DNA from: an uncultured Oxalobacter sp.
GTDB taxonomy: Bacteria > Pseudomonadota > Gammaproteobacteria > Burkholderiales > Burkholderiaceae_D
Direction of reading: 5' to 3'
DNA: 64,000 bases
Assembly: GCA_934277985.1 (NCBI GenBank)
Contig: CAKQWF010000001.1
Coordinates: 434,001 to 498,000, forward strand
Translations under genes and position numbers: made by a program
Shown: piece after piece, positions 52,901 to 60,869 of the stretch
Numbering within the stretch: position 1 is the first letter of the stretch
Layout of the letters: each line of letters begins with the position of its first letter
Notes under the pieces: generated by a model
Told to the model about the DNA's origin: nothing
The model's database searches: none
Seen by the model: the letters and a program-made list of their open reading frames with translations, nothing else

Positions 52901-52959
52901 CAAAGAAAGGTTTCGATATCCTGTTCGAACCGTTTTTCCCTTACATCGAAATCCGCCAT
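49957..52959 (-). CDS. hsdR: Type I restriction enzyme R subunit
   Basis: 1000 residues. The N-terminal nuclease has the ExK signature in VVSMELK (about 151-157), the motor begins with Walker A SAGSGKSNS (about 306) and DEAH-type IVDEAHSSQTG (about 410), and the second RecA domain ends VQTLSRLNRTAPG. It cuts unmodified DNA after ATP-driven translocation. It lies 201 bases downstream of hsdS in the same direction and is the last gene of the hsd operon. The repeat copy C is at its 3' side. Confidence 0.96.
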   Translation of the reverse strand: MADFDVREKRFEQDIETFLCTHGGYLKGDPAAFDRKLALDTATLLSFIKNSQPREWERYVRIYGADSEKRLIERFCRETDTEGLLAVLRKGFTDRGVRFRAVFWKPETSMNEATRKAYESNILHCTRQLHYATGNEKSIDIVLFVNGIPVVSMELKCEFTGQNTANAIEQYRFDRQDRDTIFAFKKRVLVHFAVDLENVYMTTRLQGERTFFLPFNQGSNGAGHVGGKGNPPNPDGYQTAYLWEQVLFRDRLLEILQKYIHIEKDKNGIRDDVVIFPRYHQLDVVTRLLAHVRENGAGHHYLIQHSAGSGKSNSIAWLAHRLSGLHDDRNEKIFHSVIVVTDRRILDSQLQDTVYQFDHVEGVVQKIDEDSRQLKEAIESATPIIITTLQKFPVIYREVNSGKRRYAVIVDEAHSSQTGDAARKLKQALSDRTKALEEYAELEGRTEAAEKDDEDKMLDEMAAHGRHDNLSFFAFTATPKARTLQMFGSKAENGRYRPFHIYSMRQAIEEGFILDVLAHYMTYSMYYRIVKAIPDDPELDTSAGVRAIRRFETLHPHNISAKTSIMLEHFLHTTQHKIGGRAKAMVVTPSRLHAVRYVLEFRRQLQEKGFSGTGVLVAFSGEVDDDGVTYTEEKMNRTAAGETIRESQLRETFAKDEYKILIVAEKYQTGFDQPLLHTMFVDKKLSDVKAVQTLSRLNRTAPGKVDTFILDFVNTAEDIRKAFEPYYEETVLEEETDPNVIYDLKNTLEHYRLWQKTDIDRFAALFWSTSIQQAGDMGKLMATLRPALDRFDTLQDDEKDLFKSTLARFNRIYAFVTQICRLFDRDIHAFSQYARFLARLLPKDGRATVDVDDKVLLEYYRLEKQAEQRIVLTGNAQGFRPVKGDAGRREKKKDPLTVIIDRINEKHGTNFTEMDKVLLQLKNDYLSDSKWQGYAQNSDPKTFMTLFDNKFPDMVAARFEENNAFFSVLLNDPDMLRQTMQTIGSIVYRQLNAANTENKV

Positions 52960-53160
52960 GATGTCTCCCGTTTTGGGTTATCTGCCTTGCCTTGTTTTCA
53001 CCGGAGAACAACCGGTATTTGCGTTCCGTTTTTCAGCCGGCCGACTATCCGATTTTGCCATATTCCGGATGAAATTGCCGCATCAGGGAAAACGGGTGAT
53101 TGTCCACGGAATGAAACGTTTCGTCCAAAGGTGCGATGCAAGCCCGTTTCCTGTACGGCG

Positions 53161-54468
53161 TCATGATGCAGGCACCTCTTTTTTGCCGGTGACGTATTCG
53201 TAAATGATGGATTTTTTGTATTCGGTCAGTTTGGCGATCAGGGATTGTTTTTTTGTGATAATGGAGTCAAAGGCCATGCATATTTCATCTAGATATTTTG
53301 AAATTTGTTGTTGTTCTTCCAAGGGTGGTATACAAATGAAAATATTTTTTAATAGATCAATGTCAATGCTTTCAACTGTTGCGCCAGAATTTCTCAATAA
53401 AATCAGTAATTGTGAATTGCGACCAAGGAATAAATATTGTATAAATTGTGTGTGAATAATATTTTTGTTAAATGTTAGAGATTTTAAATCCTGATTGATG
53501 GTTACTGGTATTTTGTTAATAACGGCTGGAAGTGTATGTTTTAGAATTCCTGAACGAGTGCAAATAATTAAACTGTTGGCCTCTATTAATGATAGTGAGC
53601 AGCTTTCGAATCCTTCATGCGTAATATAATCTGAAGAAGTATAAATTTTATTTGTTTTTAAATCCTTTGCAGATATCCATGGAATATTTCCATTATTCCA
53701 ATAATCAGAAAAATCTTTTGATGGAGTTGCACCGCCATATATGTTAGCCAAATATTTTAATTTTGCGATATTCCAATGACTAGGAATCTTGCCGATCCAG
53801 GGTATGCCGCTGTCTTTCATCGGCGCGTCGGGGTCCAGCCCACGGGTCACGGCTTCGCTGATGACGGATTGCCGGTATGCTTTCAGTTTTTCGATGACTT
53901 GTTGTTCTTTTTTGATAAGGGTATCAATACGATCGCAGCATATATTGATATAATTTGTTATTATCTTTCGTTTATTCTCAGATGGGTAGGCAATATGAAT
54001 ATTTCCTATAATATTGGTGTTAAGATTTAGCTGCGTTCCCCAGTTTCCCAATCCCTGATAGCATGTTCCACTAAAAAATATCCAATAAAGATATTCTGTA
54101 AACGTTTTTTCAAGATTTGGAAAATAAACAAATCCATCATGAATGCAGCAATTTATTTTGCTGATACATGGTTTTCCAACAGTTGCGCATATACTGATAA
54201 ATAAGTTGTTCGGTTCTATTTTAACAGATTTTGAAGCGCCTAATTCAGATAACTTTTCGCCAGCATTATAAAGATAATGATTTGATGTTGTAACATCGCT
54301 AATTCTTACCCAAGAGAATTTTCCTTTTGGGTCGAAATAAACGGGATTATCAATCGGTCTTGGGCTGGCGCCTCTCAAAACTCTGGAAAGAAATTTAATT
54401 CGCGATAATTTCCAATCTTCCGGAATTTCACCGATCCACTTTATTCCGCTGTCTTTCATTTTTCTCAT
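53161..54468 (-). CDS. hsdS: Type I restriction specificity subunit
   Basis: 435 residues with two target-recognition domains. The same anchor, SGI-x-WIG-x-IP-x-W, opens each half (residues about 5-17 and 222-234), and each half ends with an amphipathic helix (RIDTLIKKEQQVIEKLKAYR and the EEQQQISKYL/AKLTEYKKS pair), as in two-domain HsdS. The variable regions are AT-rich, typical of recombined specificity domains. The start ATG 54466-54468 overlaps the SIR2-like stop (ATGA), with AGGAG upstream. Target sequence cannot be read. Confidence 0.94.
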   Translation of the reverse strand: MRKMKDSGIKWIGEIPEDWKLSRIKFLSRVLRGASPRPIDNPVYFDPKGKFSWVRISDVTTSNHYLYNAGEKLSELGASKSVKIEPNNLFISICATVGKPCISKINCCIHDGFVYFPNLEKTFTEYLYWIFFSGTCYQGLGNWGTQLNLNTNIIGNIHIAYPSENKRKIITNYINICCDRIDTLIKKEQQVIEKLKAYRQSVISEAVTRGLDPDAPMKDSGIPWIGKIPSHWNIAKLKYLANIYGGATPSKDFSDYWNNGNIPWISAKDLKTNKIYTSSDYITHEGFESCSLSLIEANSLIICTRSGILKHTLPAVINKIPVTINQDLKSLTFNKNIIHTQFIQYLFLGRNSQLLILLRNSGATVESIDIDLLKNIFICIPPLEEQQQISKYLDEICMAFDSIITKKQSLIAKLTEYKKSIIYEYVTGKKEVPAS

Positions 54469-55496
54469 TGGGCGGCTCCTGTTGCTTGCGTGGTCGGGAT
54501 CGGCAGGTTTTCGCGGATGAAACGTTCCAGCGGGGGAACAGGGGTATTGCCGCAGTAGCGGTAGCTGACTTGCCGGTGGCCGAACAATCCCTTGTGGCGT
54601 TCCTTCAGGGTATTTTCGTCGGAAATGTCGATGATATGAACGTCGGCATGCGGATTCAGTGCCATCTGGAACAGGAAACGTACTGCTGTATCGGTTGGCG
54701 GGAATGAAAAACCGATGATGAAAACGTCGTCCGCTTCTTCCAGAAGTTGTGCGGCCGCTTGCCACAAGTGGCGTATGGCGGTGTGGTTGTAAAAGGCGTT
54801 TTTGTCCATGACCGGCGGGATGATATAAGGCACCAGCCCGACGGTCATATGGTCGGTTTCATTGGGGTTATCGTTTCGGTAGTAAAGGGTATCCGATGAT
54901 GATGCGCCTGCATGGTACCAGTTGACGGAGCCATGAAGTTTGATGATGGATGGAAGCCGCTGACTAAATAGGGTACCCCCCAATGTGCCTGCGACTGGAA
55001 TGGTACGTGAACCGATCCAGCTTAACGGATACGAGTAGAGTCGCTCCCATGGCAGATATGGTTGTCCGTTGTTTTTCACGTATTTTTCCATGGCCTTTTC
55101 GATCAGGACATCGTAATTCAGGGTGATGATGTCGCAGTGCGGATTTTCCAGAAAGCCGGCGATCAGACGATCGAACAGGTCGTTGCGTTCACCGTTTTTG
55201 TCCAGTTGCTGGAAATGTTGTCCGATCATGCGGCTGATCCGTTCATACAGGGCGCGGTCGGTATAGTTGTTTTCCTGTTTCCATGGGAAGTCGGTTGACA
55301 GGTAGGTCAGCAGGTGTTCGACGTTGTTTTTGATGTTTTCAGGAATTTCCGTTTTGTAATGTGCACTGATAGTGTCGGTTCCCAGCTCGAGTTGCTTGTG
55401 TATGTCGTTGCAGAGCTCGTTCATGAGGGGGTAGGCCGGGTTGATGGCTTTGGAAAATCCGGCTCCCAGAAGGAAAACCTGTTTTCGCTTATTCAT
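54465..55496 (-). CDS. SIR2-like (SIR2_2) protein embedded in type I R-M operon
   Basis: 343 residues. Sirtuin-type nucleotide loop VFLLGAGFSKAINPAYPLMN at residues 8-27, the Asn-containing ITLNYD near 125, the conserved IIKLHGSVNWYH with catalytic-type His near 186, and IIGFSFPPTD near 290. SIR2-like domains of this type are often NAD-depleting effectors in anti-phage systems (for example Thoeris ThsA, DSR, SIR2-APAZ). It overlaps hsdM by 8 bases and hsdS by 4, so it is translationally coupled to both and is part of the operon, not an insertion. Activity is inferred. Confidence 0.88.
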   Translation of the reverse strand: MNKRKQVFLLGAGFSKAINPAYPLMNELCNDIHKQLELGTDTISAHYKTEIPENIKNNVEHLLTYLSTDFPWKQENNYTDRALYERISRMIGQHFQQLDKNGERNDLFDRLIAGFLENPHCDIITLNYDVLIEKAMEKYVKNNGQPYLPWERLYSYPLSWIGSRTIPVAGTLGGTLFSQRLPSIIKLHGSVNWYHAGASSSDTLYYRNDNPNETDHMTVGLVPYIIPPVMDKNAFYNHTAIRHLWQAAAQLLEEADDVFIIGFSFPPTDTAVRFLFQMALNPHADVHIIDISDENTLKERHKGLFGHRQVSYRYCGNTPVPPLERFIRENLPIPTTQATGAAQ

Positions 55497-57219
55497 GGAA
55501 CAGCTCCCGGATGGCGGTGTCCAGTTCTTTTTCGATGGCGATGATTTCGGACAGGATGGTATCCGACGGGCGCGGGGGTTCGTATCGGTAGAAATGCCGG
55601 GTGAAGGGGATTTCGTAACCGGTTTTCGTTCTGGCATGGTCGATCCATGCATCAGGGACGAAGGGCAGGACTTCGCGTTCGAAGTAGGTTTGCACGTCTT
55701 CTTTCAGCGGGATGGTTTCGGTGTCGCGCAGTGCCGGATCGGGCTGTATTTTGCCTTTTTTCATGACGGGGTTGCCCTGTTCGTCTTTCAGGGGGCGTTC
55801 GACGGTGATTTTGGTGTAGCCGAAGTCGCTGTTGTCGAAGATTTTGCTGATGTCGTTTTCTGCCATGTCGCCGTACAGGCGGGTGATGGTGTCGATGGCG
55901 CTTTGCGGGATGTCGTTGCGTTTGTTGCCCAGCGCCTTGCGGCGTTTTTCGAACAGGCCGCTGGCGTCGATGAGCTGGATTTTGCCGGCGCGTTTCGTGC
56001 CGGCTTTTTTGTTGGACAGTACCCAGATGTAGGTGGCGATGCCGGTGTTGTAGAAGATGTCGTTCGGCAAGGCGATGATGGCTTCGAGCAGGTCGTTTTC
56101 CATGATGTGTTTGCGGATTTCGGAGGGACCGCTGCCGGCGTCGCCGGTAAAGAGGGGGGAGCCGTTATGGATGATGGCGATGCGGCTGCCGCCGTTTTCC
56201 GGCGTTTTCATTTTGGAGAGCGCGGTCAGCAGAAACAGCATCTGGCTGTCGCCGATGGCGGGCAGCCCGGCGCCGAAGCGCCCGGCGTCGCCGGTGCGGG
56301 CTTCCTGTTCGACGGCGTTTTTTTCGTTTTTCCATTCCCGTCCGAACGGGGGATTGGAAAGAATGTAATCGAAGGTTTGTCCCCGGAACTGGTCATCCGA
56401 GAGGGTGTTGCCGTCGCGGATGTTGCTGGCGTCGTTGCCCTTGATGAGCATGTCGGCCTTGCAGATGGCGTAGGTCTGGTCGTTGAGTTCCTGCCCGAAG
56501 GCCAGCATGGCGCAGGTCGGGTTGAGCCGGTGCAGGTATTCTTCCGCGACGGAGAGCATGCCGCCGGTACCGCATGCCGGGTCGTAAATGCTTCTCAGGA
56601 TGCTGTTGCCGCCGAGCGCTTCATGGTCGTCGTGAAAGAGGATGTTGACCATCAGTTCGATGACTTCGCGCGGGGTGTAGTGTTGCCCGGCGTCGGCGTT
56701 GTGCGATTCGGAAAAGCGCCGGATGATTTCCTCGAAGATGTAGCCCATTTCGAGATTGGAAATGCGGTCGGGGTGCAGGTCGGCTCTCGGGGTGGTGAAT
56801 TCGCGCAGGACGGCATAGAGGATGCCTTTTTCCGCCATCGTGGCGATGTGGCCTTCGAAGCGGAATTTTTCGATGATGTCCCGTACATTGGCGGAAAAGC
56901 CGTAGAGGTAGGCGCGGAAGTTGGCTTCGATGTTGTCGGGGTCGTCGAGCAGTTTGCCGAAGTCGAAGCGGCTGACGTTGTAGAAGGCATGTCCGGATGC
57001 CCGGCGGAGCAGGGCGTCCGGCATGGCGAGGGTTTTGTATTGTGCGTATCTTTGGAGTACGGCGGCTTTGGTGTCGGCCAGTATGCAGTCGAAGCGGCGG
57101 ATGACGGTCAGCGGGAGGATGACTTCGCCGTATTCATGCGGTTTGTACACGCCGGTGAGTTTGTCGGCGATGGCCCATATGAGGTCCGCTTTTTGTTTGA
57201 CGTTGGTTTCGAGGCTCAT
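55489..57219 (-). CDS. hsdM: Type I restriction-modification methyltransferase subunit
   Basis: 576 residues. The N-terminal helical domain (VYKPHEYGEVILPLTVIRRF) precedes the methyltransferase core: motif I DPACGTGGML at about 211 and motif IV NPPFG at about 287, the latter of the adenine-N6 type. It should methylate the HsdS target to protect self DNA. It starts at ATG 57219 and is the promoter-proximal gene of hsdM-SIR2-hsdS-hsdR. Its stop lies 8 bases inside the SIR2-like gene. Confidence 0.96.
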   Translation of the reverse strand: MSLETNVKQKADLIWAIADKLTGVYKPHEYGEVILPLTVIRRFDCILADTKAAVLQRYAQYKTLAMPDALLRRASGHAFYNVSRFDFGKLLDDPDNIEANFRAYLYGFSANVRDIIEKFRFEGHIATMAEKGILYAVLREFTTPRADLHPDRISNLEMGYIFEEIIRRFSESHNADAGQHYTPREVIELMVNILFHDDHEALGGNSILRSIYDPACGTGGMLSVAEEYLHRLNPTCAMLAFGQELNDQTYAICKADMLIKGNDASNIRDGNTLSDDQFRGQTFDYILSNPPFGREWKNEKNAVEQEARTGDAGRFGAGLPAIGDSQMLFLLTALSKMKTPENGGSRIAIIHNGSPLFTGDAGSGPSEIRKHIMENDLLEAIIALPNDIFYNTGIATYIWVLSNKKAGTKRAGKIQLIDASGLFEKRRKALGNKRNDIPQSAIDTITRLYGDMAENDISKIFDNSDFGYTKITVERPLKDEQGNPVMKKGKIQPDPALRDTETIPLKEDVQTYFEREVLPFVPDAWIDHARTKTGYEIPFTRHFYRYEPPRPSDTILSEIIAIEKELDTAIRELFHE

Positions 57220-57370
57220 AAACAGTCGGTCGGTTGGTTTGCTGCCGGTACCGGTTTGCGGTATGTCGGGGGATGGCGGGTTTCTTTGTGATGCCTGCCG
57301 GATGTCAAATCGTGTATTGTAAGGATGCCATTTCGCTGCGACAAGGTGTGCCGTGTCCGGGGGCGGTCGC

Positions 57371-58120
57371 TCAGGCGGTGCGTTTCGCGGTGATGACGAG
57401 GGTGGCGGGGGATGCGGGGACGGGGGTTTGGGTGTCGTCGGTGTGCGCCGGTACGGGGGCGTGTTCGGAGAGGCCGGTCAGGGTGAATCCGGCGGTGATG
57501 ACGCTGTTGACGAGGGTGGCGGTCGTCCGGTGGCGGCAGGGGGCGGGTTTGCCTTTGGCGGGCGCGCGTTCGCTTTCGTCGAAGTAGCGGGCGAACAGGG
57601 TGGCGGCGGATGTGTCGTTGTTGTCCGTTGCGGTATCGGGTGTGCCTGTGGCGGTGTGAAGGGGGTGTCTGGCGCACAGCACGAGGGTGCCGCCGGGTAT
57701 GAGGCTGCGATGGATGTGTGCCAGTACGGTTTGCGGATCGGGGTGTTCGTCCAGTGCGTAGGCGCAGAGGGCGATGTCGCAGGTTTGCGGTTTTAGTCCG
57801 GGGTTTTCGAGGGGGGCGCAGCGGTATTCCGTCCAGAAGGATGCGTTGTGGCGCAGGGCTTGCCGGATGTGGGGTTCGGAGGCGTCGATGCCGGTGCAGG
57901 CGATGGCTCCGTGTTCGATGGCGTAGCGGCAGTGCCAGCCGTCCCGGCAGCCCATGTCCAGCACGCGTTTGCCGCAAAAGTCGGGCATGGCCGGTTCGGG
58001 CAGGTGCAGGCGGATGGTTTCGGGGGTGGTGATGTTGTCAGCTTGTCCGGCTGCCGTTTTCGCGTTTTTCGTCCGTGTGCGTTTGCCGCCGGTACGAGCC
58101 GGTTTTACTGGTGTGGACAT
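57371..58120 (-). CDS. Class I SAM-dependent methyltransferase, unknown substrate
   Basis: 249 residues. Motif I VLDMGCRDGWHCRYAI near 55-70, motif II GIDASEPHI, post-I CDIALCAYALDE and motif III IPGGTLVLCAR. The start is uncertain: ATG 58120 (MSTPVKPART) and ATG 58190 are possible, neither with a good ribosome site, and the N-terminal basic tail resembles no domain. It lies 151 bases before the hsdM gene's 5' end in the same direction but is a separate gene. Substrate cannot be predicted; a tRNA, small-molecule or protein target is possible. Confidence 0.8.
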   Translation of the reverse strand: MSTPVKPARTGGKRTRTKNAKTAAGQADNITTPETIRLHLPEPAMPDFCGKRVLDMGCRDGWHCRYAIEHGAIACTGIDASEPHIRQALRHNASFWTEYRCAPLENPGLKPQTCDIALCAYALDEHPDPQTVLAHIHRSLIPGGTLVLCARHPLHTATGTPDTATDNNDTSAATLFARYFDESERAPAKGKPAPCRHRTTATLVNSVITAGFTLTGLSEHAPVPAHTDDTQTPVPASPATLVITAKRTA

Positions 58121-58275
58121 CTTGTTTGTGGATGGCGTCTGGTTGTTTCGGTAACGGTACGGGAGTGTGGCGTCCCGTGCCGGTTTTGTCATTGATATGG
58201 ATGGTGTTTCCGCGGGATTGTGCAGGGGATGGCGCGATTTCGCAACGCCCGGAGGCGATGCCGGCGCCTGCCGGT

Positions 58276-58833
58276 TTATGGAATTTGCCTGAGCAGTTGT
58301 TCGGCGTCGGTGTCGCCCTGATCCGCGGCTTTTCTCAGCCATTGTCTGGCTTTGGCGGTGTCTTTGGTGACGCCGTCATGACCGTTGAGGTAGAGGGCGC
58401 CGAGGATTTTCTGGGCGTTGGCGTCGCCCGCTTTCGCGGCGCGGGTGTACCAGTAGATGGCTTTGGCGGTATCCGGCGTGGTGCCTTGTCCTTTCATGTA
58501 GGCGGTCGCCAGATAATTTTGTGCGTTGGTTTCTCCGGCCCGTGCGGCTTTTTCGAACCAGCGGGCGGCTTCACTGTCGTTTTGCTTGACGCCGTTGCCG
58601 CGGAAGTAGAGAACGCCCATCATCGCCTGTGCGTCCGTGTTGCCGGCATTGGCGGCTTTTTCAAGGCATGGCAATGCCTGATCGAACTGGCGGTTTTTGT
58701 AGTGCGTCATGCCCTGCCGGAAGTCGGTTTCACCGGCGGAATAGGCGGTCTTGCTGATGATGACCAGCACCAGGGTCAGAAAGGCGACGATCCAGGGCAG
58801 GATCCTGCGTTTGCGGGTGATGTTTTTGGACAT
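58276..58833 (-). CDS. Membrane-anchored Sel1-repeat protein
   Basis: 185 residues. N-terminal anchor ILPWIVAFLTLVLVIISKTAY (uncleaved signal or signal peptide), then four Sel1 repeats, the first with the pattern QGMTHYKNRQFDQALP (TPR-like) and the others of GVLYFRGNGVKQNDSEAAR form. Start ATG 58833 is preferred; ATG 58875 adds 14 residues. Probably periplasmic. Confidence 0.8.
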   Translation of the reverse strand: MSKNITRKRRILPWIVAFLTLVLVIISKTAYSAGETDFRQGMTHYKNRQFDQALPCLEKAANAGNTDAQAMMGVLYFRGNGVKQNDSEAARWFEKAARAGETNAQNYLATAYMKGQGTTPDTAKAIYWYTRAAKAGDANAQKILGALYLNGHDGVTKDTAKARQWLRKAADQGDTDAEQLLRQIP

Positions 58834-58967
58834 TCCGGTATGACTCGTGTAAACGGTTTTCAAAACGGACGCCATGATAACAGGGCTTGCCTTGTGCTCA
58901 AAGCGATTTTTGCTTTTTCGCTGGAAAAAAGGGTGTTTTGCCGTCAGAACACGTGAAATCGGTGGTT

Positions 58968-58997
58968 TTGGCGGATTTTGACGATTTCTGTTAAAAT
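58968..58997 (+). promoter_or_regulatory. Possible promoter of chromate-transporter pair
   Basis: TTGGCG (58968-58973), 18 bases, TAAAAT (58992-58997). An inverted repeat CGATTT-N6-AAATCG overlaps the -10. Distance to the chrA start (about 250 bases) is long, so it is only a candidate. Nothing else is recognised in the gap from 58834 to 59253. Confidence 0.35.
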
Positions 58998-59253
58998 CGG
59001 CTTGCGTGCATGGGCAGTTTTCGACGCAGGGTAAAAAAATGATGTTGTGCGGGTGCCGTACCGCGAGACAGGGGGGCGTCGGAACAGGGGGCGGCAGCCG
59101 TTTGCCGACGGTTCCGGAAGCGGGGTGCCGATTGTGCAAATGCAAAATGGCGGTTATGTTTACGGCTTGGGTGTCCGGCGGGTCGGGTGTCGCGCTGCCG
59201 GACGGTATCGGACAGGAGTATCCGGCAGGACGGAAATGCCGGAAAGTGCAGGC

Positions 59254-59919
59254 ATGACGGTCAGGAACAAACGGTTTTTCTGGGAGCTTTTCATTACGAC
59301 GTTTCAGCTGAGCGCGTTTACGGTCGGGGGCGGTTTCGTGATCGTGCCGCTGATGCGCCGCAAGTTCATCCGCGAAAAACAGTGGATCGACGAGGATGAG
59401 ATGTTAGACCTGACGGCGATCGCGCAGTCGACGCCCGGCTCGATCGCGGTCAATGCGTCCATTTTGCTGGGGTACCGGCTGGCGGGGTTGCGCGGGGTGC
59501 TGGTGACGCTGTTCGGGACGGTCTTGCCGCCTTTGCTGATTCTCTCGCTGGTGTCGGTGTTTTATGCCGCGTTTCGCCATAACGTGTATGTCGCGCTGGC
59601 GATGCGGGGGATGCAGGCCGGGGTGGCGGCGATCATTCTCGATGTGGTCTGGACGATGGGCAAAAACGTGGTGTCGCGCAAGCGGATTTTGCCGGTTTTC
59701 ATCATGGTCGGGGCGTTTGCCGCTGTCTGGCTGCTCGATGTGAATGTGTTTGCCGTGATCGTGGTGTGCGGTCTGATCGGGGTGATCGATACGTTTTACG
59801 GCGAACGCCTGCGCCGGATACGGTTCGAGGAGAAAAAGGCGCGCCGCGAGGGCGGACAGGCTCAGGGAGAACCGGCGGACGACGGGCAGGCTGACGGAAA
59901 GCGGGGTGACGGGGCATGA
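59254..59919 (+). CDS. Chromate transporter ChrA, N-terminal half protein
   Basis: 221 residues of the short (CHR, single-domain) type: GGGFVIVPLMRRKFI, AQSTPGSIAVNAS, MGKNVVSRKRILPVFIMVG and IGVIDTFYG. About six helices. It pairs with the next gene to make a two-gene ChrA, expected to export chromate or another oxyanion. Start ATG 59254 (GGAAAG upstream); ATG 59236 is an alternative. Its stop overlaps the partner start by 4 bases (ATGA), so the pair is coupled. Confidence 0.88.
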   Translation: MTVRNKRFFWELFITTFQLSAFTVGGGFVIVPLMRRKFIREKQWIDEDEMLDLTAIAQSTPGSIAVNASILLGYRLAGLRGVLVTLFGTVLPPLLILSLVSVFYAAFRHNVYVALAMRGMQAGVAAIILDVVWTMGKNVVSRKRILPVFIMVGAFAAVWLLDVNVFAVIVVCGLIGVIDTFYGERLRRIRFEEKKARREGGQAQGEPADDGQADGKRGDGA

Positions 59920-60500
59920 TTTATCTGGAACTGTTCTGGTGTTTTTTCCAGATCGGCCTGTTTTCCATCGGGGGCGGCTATGCCGCGATGCCGCTGATCC
60001 GGTATCAGGTGGTCGAGGTGCACGATTGGCTGACGATGGCGGAGTTCGCCGACATCATCACGATTTCGCAGATGACGCCCGGACCGATTTCGATCAATTC
60101 GGCGACGTTCGTCGGCATCAATATCGCCGGTATTCCGGGTGCGCTGGTCGCGACGTTCGGTTGTGTGCTGCCGTCGTGCCTGATCGTGCTGGCGCTGGCG
60201 TTCGCCTATTACCGTTTCCGCGGGTTCCGGATGGTCAGGAATGTGTTGTTGCAGTTGCGGGCGGCGGTGGTGTCGATGATCGCGTTCGCCGGTCTGGCGA
60301 TCGTGTTTCTGGCGTTTTGGCACAAGGAAACGGCGCCGTCTTTCGCCGATTTCCCCCATACGGACTGGGTGGCGGTGTTCATCTTCTGCGCGGCGCTCGT
60401 CGTTTTGCGCTGCTGGCGCAAGGTCGATCCTATCCATGTGATGCTGGGAACGGGGGTGCTGGGGATCGTGTTGTATCTGTTGCCGTTCTGGGCGAAGTAG
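59916..60500 (+). CDS. Chromate transporter ChrA, C-terminal half protein
   Basis: 194 residues of the same CHR fold: FFQIGLFSIGGGYAAMPLI, ITISQMTPGPISINSATF, GCVLPSCLIVLALAF and VAVFIFCAALVVL. The overlap with the first protein and the reciprocal topology fit a heterodimer of two single-domain proteins, a known alternative to the fused ChrA. Chromate is the family's model substrate; the actual anion is not proven. Confidence 0.9.
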   Translation: MIYLELFWCFFQIGLFSIGGGYAAMPLIRYQVVEVHDWLTMAEFADIITISQMTPGPISINSATFVGINIAGIPGALVATFGCVLPSCLIVLALAFAYYRFRGFRMVRNVLLQLRAAVVSMIAFAGLAIVFLAFWHKETAPSFADFPHTDWVAVFIFCAALVVLRCWRKVDPIHVMLGTGVLGIVLYLLPFWAK

Positions 60501-60784
60501 ATTAAAAATTGTATAAAGTGTATTGACTGTTTCATTCGTGCAACATTGTGTGGCAGTCTGTCCGTGTCCGGAAAATTCCGGTAAACACTATTGGCGGATG
60601 TTGATGTGCGCATAACATAATGTTTTTAAAAAATCTTTTATATTCATGTACTTTATGTGATCCGGTTTTGGGAAATTTTCCGGTGAAATCCGGATGAGGC
60701 AGGGTGCTTTTTTTGTTGCATTTGTTTCATTTTTTTGGTATAAACAAACATGTCCGCTAAATAGTGTTTGGCAGAACTGTATTG

Positions 60785-60801
60785 AACAGTCCTGAACTGT
60801 T
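60785..60801. promoter_or_regulatory. Inverted repeat upstream of autotransporter
   Basis: AACAGT-N5-ACTGTT, 69 bases before the autotransporter start, in AT-rich sequence. It could be an operator, but no regulator is suggested. The 369-base gap before it (60501-60869) contains nothing else that I recognise. Confidence 0.35.
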
Positions 60802-60869
60802 TACGGTTGATTCCGTTACATGACATTTTGTCAGTGCGGTCGCGCTGTGCCTGTTTAAGGAAAGTTTTT

